Assembly: GCA_964626385.1 (NCBI GenBank)
Contig: CAZVEO010000004.1
Location: 1-41,879, forward strand
DNA: 41,879 nt
DNA from: Scybalousia_A sp964626385
Lineage (GTDB): Bacteria > Bacteroidota > Bacteroidia > Bacteroidales > P3
Direction: 5' to 3'
The translations under genes were made by a program, and so were the position numbers. Shown here in pieces: positions 1 through 6,957 of the stretch (positions within the stretch are counted from its first letter, which is position 1; each line of letters begins with the position of its first letter). The notes beneath the pieces were generated by a model. That model had not been told where the DNA came from and made no database searches. It worked only from the letters and a program-made list of their open reading frames with translations.

Positions 1-135
1 AAACGCTGAAAATCAAGAAAAATGCCCATTTTTGACCCTTCGAAAAAGGTTAAGTTATTGATAATCAATAATAGCATCCTTATTTTTTGCTTTTAAATAG
101 GTATTTACGCGATTTCCTGAAAAAAAATTTTTTGA
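1..135. repeat. Dispersed repeat, copy A
   Basis: This non-coding stretch is about 80 percent identical by eye to 14807-14940 in the same orientation. Both copies carry a small hairpin (CCTT/CCTTT, CGAA-type loop, AAGG), then the palindrome ATTGATAATCAAT (57-69 here, one mismatch in the other copy), then a block ending in TTTACGCGATTTCC and an A/T run. No open reading frame or transposase is seen. The copy begins at or before the window edge, so its full length is unknown. It could be a miniature transposable element or another interspersed repeat. Confidence 0.75.
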
Positions 136-144
136 GGTTTTTTT

Positions 145-345
145 ATAGGTTATGATAGGTTATTATGAGTTAGAATAACGCTTAAGCGAAGCCTCAGGCT
201 TTTTTGTAGACGCAAAGCACCCACAGGGTGTTCCATAAGGGCAAAGCCGTTACTTTTTTTTTGACAGGTTAGCATAGGTTATAATAGGTTATGATGAGTT
301 AGAATAACGTAAGCGAAGCCTCAGGCTTTTTTGTAGACGCAAAGC
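145..345. repeat. Direct repeat pair with palindromic inserts
   Basis: Two nearly identical blocks of about 72 nt lie at 145-218 and 275-345. Each starts with short tandem units of the form TAGGTTATGA, runs through GAGTTAGAATAACG, and ends with GCCTCAGGCTTTTTTGTAGA followed by CGCAAAGC. Between them is the palindrome CACCCACAGGGTG (218-230) and the module GGGCAAAGCCGTTAC (239-253). The last two modules recur near 14363-14552. No gene is visible in 1-396. Confidence 0.8.
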
Positions 346-377
346 GTATTACTTTTTTTAAGGCTTTGCCCTATAAG

Positions 378-420
378 ACAGGCTGAGCCTGTGCCCTTAT
401 AGAACAGGCTCAGCCTGTTC
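378..420. repeat. Pair of GAACAGGCT-type palindromes
   Basis: Two palindromes of the form ACAGGCTNAGCCTGT lie at 378-392 and 404-418. The second extends to a perfect 19-nt palindrome at 402-420. The same unit occurs again at 14402-14416. The second palindrome lies inside the 3' end of the minus-strand ABC-F gene and encodes its last residues. The pair may form transcript hairpins at the end of that operon, but there is no immediate U-run, so I do not call a simple intrinsic terminator. Confidence 0.75.
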
Positions 421-2217
421 TTTTTCGCTTAGGTTAAGCCATAGCATTTCTTTTTCGTCTAATAGGGAGATAATTTCCTCTATGCGTTTGGAAGTTTTTT
501 GCAATTCTTCTATGTTTAGATTATCATTGCTGAGTTTGGATGTTAGTTTTTCTTTTTCTTCTTCTAAAAGAGGAATTTCTTTTTCTAATTCTTCTTTTAG
601 TCGCTTTTCCTTAAAAGAGAGTTTATTTTGGTTTCTATTTTGTGCTTTTTGTTCTTTGTAGTTTTGTGCCTTTGAATTATCTATTTGTTTTTCTATAATT
701 TTTTGTTCTTGTTTTTTGTTTCGTAAGTACTCCGAATAAGGTATGTAACAATCTTTTATATAGCCGTCTTTTTCAAAGATAAAATAATGTTCTGCTATGT
801 TTTCCACAAAGCGTTTGTCGTGAGAGACCAAAAGCAAACATCCCTTATAACTTTTTAGGAAATTCTCTAATGTAAGCAAGGAGTATATATCCAAATCGTT
901 GGTTGGTTCGTCTAAAATGAGAAAATTAGGGTTTTGTATCAATGTTTTCAAAAGATATAATCTGCGTTTTTCTCCGCCGGACAGAAGAGAATAGTAAGAA
1001 AATTGCATTTGCTTAGGAAAACCAAACTTTACAAGAAATTCAGAAGCAGAGATATAATCTGTTTTGCCATTATTGTCTATTGCTATATTTTCAGCAACAT
1101 CTTTGATTATATCGATAACTTTTTTGTCCTCTTTTTCCAACAGACCTTGTTGCATATAGTAAGCAAAATCAATGCTTTGTCCTACAATTATATTTCCCGT
1201 GTCGGCTTTTTCTTTTCCCATAATGATATTAAGTAAAGTTGTTTTGCCACAACCGTTACTACCCATAATAGCAATTTTATCTCCACGTTTAAAGTTATAA
1301 GAAAAATTTTTTATAATATTTCTATTCTCAAAAGTTTTTGAAATGTTGTTTATTTCAAGAATCTTTTTACCTATACGTTTCTCTATTACAGAAAATTCTT
1401 CTTGTTCTTTATCTGTTTTTTGAAAGGCTTGAGTTTTTATGTTTTCAAAGTTTTCTATTCGTTTTTTGCTCTTTGTTCCGCGTGCTTGTGGCATACGATT
1501 TATCCAATCCAATTCTTTGTAATATAGATTGCGAGCCTTTTCTACAGAGGCTTGTTGCTGTTGTATTTTTTCGGCTTTCTTTTCTAAAAAATACTCAAAA
1601 TTGCCGTGATATTTTTCTATGCTTGCTTTTGATAGTTCATAAATATCGGTGCAAACCTTATCAATAAAATCTCTATCGTGGGTTACAACTAATAGTGTCG
1701 TATTTTTTGTTTTTAAAAAATTTTCCAACCAATCTATCATTTGCATATCCAAATGATTGGTAGGCTCGTCAAGTACATAAAAATTGCTTTCTTTTAGCAA
1801 TACTTTACAAAGAGCAACTTTCTTTTGCTCACCTCCAGAGAGTAAGTTTAAAGGACGAGAAAGGTCTTCCATTTTGAATACACTCATTATTTCTCTGATT
1901 TTTGCTAAAAATGTATCCAAATTTTCCTCTTTCTCGTGACTTAACAACAATTCTTCTTCTATGCTGTGAGTTTCCTCTTTCCAAGTTTTTTGAGGAAGAT
2001 AAATAGGGTAGGCTTCTGAATTGAAAGTAATACGACCATTATCTCTTTCTCTTTCATCAAAAAGCACATTTAACAGAGTACTTTTTCCCTCACCGTTTCT
2101 ACCAATGAGGGCAACTTTTTGTCCAAAGTTGATACCAAAATTGAGGTCTTCAAAAATAGTTTTTGTACCAAAACTTTTGTAAAGATGTTCTACGGTTAGA
2201 ATACTTGGAGTTGCCAT
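397..2217 (-). CDS. uup: ABC-F family ATPase, Uup-like
   Basis: A soluble protein of 606 residues with two ABC ATPase domains in tandem and no membrane segments, the ABC-F layout; members act on the ribosome. Domain 1 has Walker A GRNGEGKST (about 39-47), signature LSGGEQKK and Walker B YVLDEPTNHLD. Domain 2 has GSNGCGKTT, LSGGEKRR and LILDEPTNDLD. The linker segment WINRMPQARGTKSKKRIENF resembles Uup, and the charged coiled-coil C-terminus also fits Uup, which is linked to ribosome function and DNA repeat stability in other bacteria. It is the last gene of the minus-strand unit, 19 nt after the DUF4292 gene. Oddly, the final residues EQAEPVL are encoded by a palindromic repeat. The ABC-F assignment is firm; the uup symbol is by resemblance. 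Confidence 0.9.
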   Translation of the reverse strand: MATPSILTVEHLYKSFGTKTIFEDLNFGINFGQKVALIGRNGEGKSTLLNVLFDERERDNGRITFNSEAYPIYLPQKTWKEETHSIEEELLLSHEKEENLDTFLAKIREIMSVFKMEDLSRPLNLLSGGEQKKVALCKVLLKESNFYVLDEPTNHLDMQMIDWLENFLKTKNTTLLVVTHDRDFIDKVCTDIYELSKASIEKYHGNFEYFLEKKAEKIQQQQASVEKARNLYYKELDWINRMPQARGTKSKKRIENFENIKTQAFQKTDKEQEEFSVIEKRIGKKILEINNISKTFENRNIIKNFSYNFKRGDKIAIMGSNGCGKTTLLNIIMGKEKADTGNIIVGQSIDFAYYMQQGLLEKEDKKVIDIIKDVAENIAIDNNGKTDYISASEFLVKFGFPKQMQFSYYSLLSGGEKRRLYLLKTLIQNPNFLILDEPTNDLDIYSLLTLENFLKSYKGCLLLVSHDKRFVENIAEHYFIFEKDGYIKDCYIPYSEYLRNKKQEQKIIEKQIDNSKAQNYKEQKAQNRNQNKLSFKEKRLKEELEKEIPLLEEEKEKLTSKLSNDNLNIEELQKTSKRIEEIISLLDEKEMLWLNLSEKEQAEPVL

Positions 2218-2236
2218 AGTTATTTGATTTTAAATA

Positions 2237-2851
2237 TCAATTTCTTATTTTGTAATTATTAGGTCGGGTGAAAGGATAGGTATTCTGTGGGTTTATTTTA
2301 TGATTTTTGATTTTAAGTTTTATATTTTGTTTTTGCTGATTAAATATGGCTTCTATTTCTATACTGTTAGGAAGATAATAGTTGTCTCCGACTTTTACTA
2401 TTTCTTTTTTTATTGTACCTGTAAAGTTGGGAGAGTTGAATGTTTGTGTTTGCAAAGTATCAAAAAAAACAGATTGTACAAAATTATAACTCAAAGGAAT
2501 TCCCACATATTTAGAAACTTTGTTGTAGGTAGTGGCAATGTATTCTTTTTGCAATTTATTTATAATAAATATAGAGTCCATAAGACACAAAGCCCTTACG
2601 CCCTCTATTCCCATAGACGAGGCTGAAAGCCAAACCACACTATCATAACTAATTCTGACACTTGCCACAATAGGAATACCTTTATAATTACCACTGACCT
2701 TACAAGAAAAAGTTTCAAATGGCTTTTGAGTTTTTACAATATCATGCTCTATAGTTTTTTTATTCTTATACTCTTGTGCTTTTTCTGTCTTTTTAATAGA
2801 GCAAGATGTAAGCAACAAAATAATTATCAATAGACAATATATTTTTCTCAT
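2237..2851 (-). CDS. DUF4292 lipoprotein
   Basis: A 204-residue predicted lipoprotein. The signal peptide ends in the lipobox LLTSC with the acylated Cys near residue 17. The body carries the DUF4292 pattern: DSVVWLSASSMGIEGVRALC followed by DSIFIINKLQKEYI. DUF4292 is a Bacteroidota family resembling LolA/LolB-type lipoprotein carriers; its precise role is not established. It lies 6 nt after the TPR lipoprotein gene, a neighbour pair that is common in the phylum. The location is probably the outer membrane, facing the periplasm. Confidence 0.8.
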   Translation of the reverse strand: MRKIYCLLIIILLLTSCSIKKTEKAQEYKNKKTIEHDIVKTQKPFETFSCKVSGNYKGIPIVASVRISYDSVVWLSASSMGIEGVRALCLMDSIFIINKLQKEYIATTYNKVSKYVGIPLSYNFVQSVFFDTLQTQTFNSPNFTGTIKKEIVKVGDNYYLPNSIEIEAIFNQQKQNIKLKIKNHKINPQNTYPFTRPNNYKIRN

Positions 2852-2857
2852 TGCAAT

Positions 2858-4474
2858 TTACTTTCCTATTTTATTTTTTTGCATAATTTGGTTATAGTGG
2901 TCTATATATGTTTTATCCCATTTTTCTTTTGGCTCTTTAATAGTATCCATAGTTTGTTTGGCTTTGTTGTAATCGCCTTTTTTATAAAGAATCCAAGCCA
3001 AAGTATCTATATATGTTATTTCATCGGGATAAGAGGCAATAACCCTTTGTGCCATTTTCAAAGCCTTGTCCAAATCTTTGTTTTCCAAAGAAAGATAATA
3101 AGCATAGTTGTTAAGTACGGAAATGTTATCGGGGTTGATGCTTAAAACTTTTTCATAATATTCAAAGGCTTTTTCTTTCTTGCCAATCATATAATTGCAA
3201 TCGCCCAGATTCATATACAAGTCCTCTAAAACAACTTTATCTTGTCCCACTACGCTTACGCCTTGTTCAAAGGTTGTTATGGCCTCTTGATAATCTTTTT
3301 TTATCTCTTGATTTATTCCTTTGAATAAATAAGGTATAGGCTGCTCGGGGTAAAGTTCTATAGCTTTTTGTGCTATTGGTATAACTTCTTCTGGTTGAGA
3401 AAAACTACTCATAGCAAACAATACATTTTGGAACAAAGAATAATCGTTACAACCTTTGTCTATTGCTTTTTTACCACAAATAGTAGCGTTTGCCAAATCT
3501 CCCTTTCTCATATATCCGGTATTCAATAAAGCATATAGAGTACAATCGTTGGTATCGCCACTGTTTTCCATTGTTTTTAAAAGAGAGAAAAACTTTTCAA
3601 AAGTTAGAGAATCGCTATCCACTTTTTGTCCATAAACAGAGTATATTATTCTGATTTTGCTTTGAGTAGCCATATTTTTTTGACTCATGGCTTTGTCTAA
3701 ATAGTAAAAGGTAGAATCTTCTTGTTTTTTGACCATATAATAATTGGCAAAAGTAACATTAATGTTTTCTTCCTCCGGGTCGATTTCTTTTACTTTGTTA
3801 TAATAGTAAAAAGCCTTATCATAGTCTTTTTCTTTCATTTTCATCTCTGCCAAAATGGACAAATACTTGCTTTGTGTGGGGAAGGCTTCAGATAATTTTA
3901 TCATTTCCATTTCGGCTTTTTTACTATTGTTTTGCTCCCTGTATAGTTGAAATTTCTGTAAAGATATATTTTCGCTTACTCCAAAGTTTTCTTCTATCCT
4001 ATTTAATACGGAAAGTTCGCTTTTGCTATCTTGTTTGACGTGATAAATCAGAGCCAATTGTTGCCAATATTCTAATACTTGAGGTTCTTGTTTTATTATT
4101 TTTTCCAACGTAGAAGCCGCATTGTCATAGTCCAATATTGCCATATAGATTTCGCAAAGTTGCAACTTAAACCAAAGATTGTTATTATCCGTTTCTATGG
4201 CTTGTTTGCCAAAATCAATAGCTTTGTTGTAATCTTGCTTTTCCATATAAAGATTGGAAAGATAATACATGGCTGTAGCGTTACTTTTGTCTTCTGAGAG
4301 TATGTTTAAAAATAAATTTTCAGCTTCGTTTATCTTACCATTGGCATAAAGGGTCACGGCATCTATAATAAGGCTGTTTTCTTTGTAATTTTCTGTCGTT
4401 TTGATATTTTTTTGACTACTGCAAGAAAACAATAACAATACAGAAAAGCCAATCAATATTATTTTTTTTAACAT
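2858..4474 (-). CDS. Tetratricopeptide-repeat lipoprotein
   Basis: A 538-residue lipoprotein made almost wholly of TPR helices. The signal peptide ends in the lipobox LLFSC (Cys about residue 18). Repeats such as ATAMYYLSNLYMEKQDYNKA and the C-terminal LAWILYKKGDYNKAKQT show the TPR spacing of 34 residues; I estimate a dozen or so. I chose the ATG at 4474 over an in-frame TTG at 4486 because it gives a standard lipoprotein signal and follows the upstream stop codon by one base. TPR proteins scaffold complexes, so a role in envelope assembly with the neighbouring DUF4292 protein is plausible but inferred. Confidence 0.85.
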   Translation of the reverse strand: MLKKIILIGFSVLLLFSCSSQKNIKTTENYKENSLIIDAVTLYANGKINEAENLFLNILSEDKSNATAMYYLSNLYMEKQDYNKAIDFGKQAIETDNNNLWFKLQLCEIYMAILDYDNAASTLEKIIKQEPQVLEYWQQLALIYHVKQDSKSELSVLNRIEENFGVSENISLQKFQLYREQNNSKKAEMEMIKLSEAFPTQSKYLSILAEMKMKEKDYDKAFYYYNKVKEIDPEEENINVTFANYYMVKKQEDSTFYYLDKAMSQKNMATQSKIRIIYSVYGQKVDSDSLTFEKFFSLLKTMENSGDTNDCTLYALLNTGYMRKGDLANATICGKKAIDKGCNDYSLFQNVLFAMSSFSQPEEVIPIAQKAIELYPEQPIPYLFKGINQEIKKDYQEAITTFEQGVSVVGQDKVVLEDLYMNLGDCNYMIGKKEKAFEYYEKVLSINPDNISVLNNYAYYLSLENKDLDKALKMAQRVIASYPDEITYIDTLAWILYKKGDYNKAKQTMDTIKEPKEKWDKTYIDHYNQIMQKNKIGK

Positions 4475-4475
4475 A

Positions 4476-5483
4476 TTACTCTTCAATATTACTATAGGCG
4501 CCCAAAGACAATTCCTTTGCTTTTATTTGATAAATAGCGTTTTCTCCTATCATAGAATTGTCCAAAATAGCGTTTTCTATCTTGCAAGATTGCCCCAAAA
4601 TAGAATTTCTTACGACTGAATTTTTTACCTCAACATTGTCTTCTATAGTTACGTAAGGTCCTATTATACAATTCTCTAATATCACATTTTCTCCAATGTA
4701 GTAGGGAGGAATAACGCAAGCGTTATTGCCTTTAGCCAAAGTGTTCATTCCTCGCATATCTTCTCTACAGTCCAAAAGTTGTTTGTTTGTCTTTACCACA
4801 GCATCTTTGTTGCCACAATCCATCCAATTGCTAACTATTTCGGTTGTGAAATTGTACCCCGTTTGCAACATATTTTCCAAACAATCGGTAAGCTGATATT
4901 CATCATCTTTCATTATATCGTTATCTCTCAAACGTTTGATTTCCTCATAAAGTCTTTCCCCGTTTTTGAAATAATAAATACCTATGATAGCCTCTTTGCT
5001 TACAAATTCTTTTGGTTTTTCTACGAATTGTAGAATTTTGCCTGATTGCTCATCTTTTTTTACCACTCCGTATGCTGAAGGGTTTTCTACTATTGAAGTC
5101 CAAACAATTCCATCTTTGGATAAGTCCATTGTAAAATCCGCATTAAATAATGTATCGGCAAAGGCAACCACGGTGTTCCCTAATAGTATTTCTCTTGCAC
5201 ACCAAACAGCATCCGCAGTTCCTAAAGGTTGTTCTTGATAAAATATTTTGCCCTTTGCCCCTAAAGATTCTGCAACCTCTATCAAATCTTGTTCTACTTT
5301 TTGTCCAAAATGCCCAACAACAAAGCCTATATAATCCACTTTATTGCCACAGGTTTTTACTATATCTTGGCAAAGTATCTTTACTATTTCTCTATTGCAA
5401 ACCTTTACTAATGGTTTTGGTGTTATTAGTGTATGGGGTCTAAGTCTTTTTCCCATACCTGCCATTGGAATTATTATATTCAT
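4476..5483 (-). CDS. Sugar-phosphate nucleotidyltransferase with left-handed beta-helix tail
   Basis: A cytoplasmic enzyme of 335 residues that would join a sugar 1-phosphate to a nucleotide. The N-terminal signature GMGKRLRPHTLITPKPL (residues 9-25) is the GxGxRxxPxTxxxPKP motif of the NTP_transferase family, and DTLFNAD near residue 110 looks like the metal-binding site. From about residue 255 the protein turns into hexapeptide repeats (IGENVILENCIIGPYVTIED), a left-handed beta-helix as in glucose-1-phosphate thymidylyl- or mannose-1-phosphate guanylyltransferase relatives. The nucleotide and sugar cannot be read from sequence. It is the first gene of the minus-strand unit, about 38 nt from its predicted transcription start. 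Confidence 0.85.
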   Translation of the reverse strand: MNIIIPMAGMGKRLRPHTLITPKPLVKVCNREIVKILCQDIVKTCGNKVDYIGFVVGHFGQKVEQDLIEVAESLGAKGKIFYQEQPLGTADAVWCAREILLGNTVVAFADTLFNADFTMDLSKDGIVWTSIVENPSAYGVVKKDEQSGKILQFVEKPKEFVSKEAIIGIYYFKNGERLYEEIKRLRDNDIMKDDEYQLTDCLENMLQTGYNFTTEIVSNWMDCGNKDAVVKTNKQLLDCREDMRGMNTLAKGNNACVIPPYYIGENVILENCIIGPYVTIEDNVEVKNSVVRNSILGQSCKIENAILDNSMIGENAIYQIKAKELSLGAYSNIEE

Positions 5484-5527
5484 AAATATGTGATTTTTCT
5501 TAATTATTAAACTCTTTTATATATGTG

Positions 5528-5535
5528 CAAAATTA
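5528..5535 (-). promoter_or_regulatory. -7 box, minus-strand operon
   Basis: On the minus strand this reads TAATTTTG, matching the Bacteroidota -7 consensus TAnnTTTG, about 45 nt upstream of the nucleotidyltransferase start. No clear TTTG -33 element is seen at the expected spacing. Confidence 0.55.
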
Positions 5536-5575
5536 CAAAATTTGAATTACTTATAGTTAAATAATGTTATTTTTG

Positions 5576-5583
5576 TATCTTTG
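5576..5583 (+). promoter_or_regulatory. -7 box, plus-strand operon
   Basis: TATCTTTG matches TAnnTTTG exactly and is followed by GCAAA, as is usual in this phylum. It points toward the gene starting at 5641 and, together with 5528-5535, makes a divergent promoter region. It also argues against translation starting at the in-frame TTG at 5581, which lies inside the box. Confidence 0.65.
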
Positions 5584-5640
5584 CAAAATAAAAAAGGAGT
5601 TATTTGCGGTTATTGTGTTGTAATTGCAAGACCAAATGGA

Positions 5641-6900
5641 ATGGATAGAATTATAAGAAAAATAAAAAACATATACCAAAAATTTACATTAGTAAAGATT
5701 GATATACCTGCTATGATAAACAATGCTACTATTTTTGTTTTGGCATGGTTTGGTGGTTTGTGGGTGTTTCAGTTTTTTACCATTGTACCTGCTTTTTCTT
5801 TGGGAGTGAGAATGGTTGTCCATACTACTTCCATAGATTTTAATTCCATGAATACTGCTTCTTCGGATAGGCAAATTTGGAGTGATACAGATAATATTGT
5901 CAATATTTTTGGCACTCCTGCCATTATGCTCTCTATTCTCAGTGTTATTGCTTTGGTGTTTTTGATTAAGTGGGATGTAAATAAGTTGAATGTTAGACGT
6001 TATTTTTTTTGGTTGGTTGTATGTGGAAGTGTAAGACTTGCGGGTAACTATATTTCTGGTGCGTTGTTTGGTAATACTTTTAATATTTGGCAGTGGAACT
6101 TGGTAACGGACTTTCTTGGACTAAGTTACTCTCCATTTATGAAATATTTGTGTGTTGGTATTGTTTTGGCTATTTTGTATGTTTCTTTTAGAATAATGAG
6201 TAGTCAAATAAAATTACTCTTTACTTCATACAATCCCAATAAAATAGATGATTTGTTGTCCTATGTTTTGTATCCTATGTTGTTGGGCTGTTTGTTTATA
6301 ATTATCTACAATATTCCCAATGAGCCTTTTTGCGATTTGTTTTGTATAATTTTGATGGTGGTTTATAGTGTTGTTGTGTTTAGTCTGTTCTTTTTTAAGG
6401 GTATAATAGTAGAGGAAACTGAAGAACAAGAAAATCAGATAAACGAAAGTAGTGGAGAGAGAATAAACAAAATACCTATATACATAATATTAGCACTTGT
6501 TGTTTTAAAAATTTTTGTAGATATAATCAAAGGCGGTGTTGTTATTGCACCCTCATTATACAGAAGATTTTTATTTGAAAATGTTGTGTTGGCTTCTGTT
6601 TTGATTATTTTGATTGTTGTAGCGGTAGTTTTGGTAAGAATTTATATCAAAAAAAAGAAAAGACGACAAAGAGTTTTTCTTAGGGCTTATGTGGAAACTC
6701 AGGCAACGGTAGAGCAAAGTATATCAGAGGAAAACAATAAAAATTTTGGTGTAAAAAGTAAGCCTAAAAATATGGATAAGTACCTTGAGAGTTGGAATGA
6801 TAGTCTTGACATAGATGGAGAACAAAATAACAATAATTCCTCAACAAAAATAGATATGGATAAATACAAATCTCGTTGGGATGAGTCAATGGAGGAGTAG
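5641..6900 (+). CDS. Polytopic membrane protein, unknown function
   Basis: I do not recognise a named family. The 419-residue protein has hydrophobic segments near 29-50, 90-110, 120-140, 170-190, 210-230, 235-255, 280-300 and 315-340, then a basic stop KKKKRRQR and a hydrophilic tail of about 80 residues. That tail contains the same short motif twice, MDKYLESWNDSL and MDKYKSRWDESM, which looks like a duplicated docking sequence. No catalytic motif is evident. The ATG at 5641 was chosen because an upstream in-frame TTG (5581) lies within the predicted promoter. It heads a plus-strand unit with envelope and lipid genes, so an envelope role is a reasonable guess only. Confidence 0.8.
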   Translation: MDRIIRKIKNIYQKFTLVKIDIPAMINNATIFVLAWFGGLWVFQFFTIVPAFSLGVRMVVHTTSIDFNSMNTASSDRQIWSDTDNIVNIFGTPAIMLSILSVIALVFLIKWDVNKLNVRRYFFWLVVCGSVRLAGNYISGALFGNTFNIWQWNLVTDFLGLSYSPFMKYLCVGIVLAILYVSFRIMSSQIKLLFTSYNPNKIDDLLSYVLYPMLLGCLFIIIYNIPNEPFCDLFCIILMVVYSVVVFSLFFFKGIIVEETEEQENQINESSGERINKIPIYIILALVVLKIFVDIIKGGVVIAPSLYRRFLFENVVLASVLIILIVVAVVLVRIYIKKKKRRQRVFLRAYVETQATVEQSISEENNKNFGVKSKPKNMDKYLESWNDSLDIDGEQNNNNSSTKIDMDKYKSRWDESMEE

Positions 6901-6957
6901 ATAAAGAAAAAGGAGAGAATAATATTAAAATGGAATAGTTTTTGAATTTATCGGGGT

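Noticed and set aside
145..345. TAGGTTATGA-type tandem units considered as replication-origin iterons
   Set aside because: Units are few and imperfect, no dnaA or dnaN gene is near, and they belong to a larger duplicated block.
4475..4486. TTG start for the TPR lipoprotein overlapping the previous gene
   Set aside because: The ATG at 4474 gives a standard lipoprotein signal directly after the upstream stop.
5581..5640. Upstream in-frame extension of the membrane protein from TTG
   Set aside because: The TTG lies inside the -7 box TATCTTTG, so it cannot be in the main transcript; ATG 5641 is used instead.
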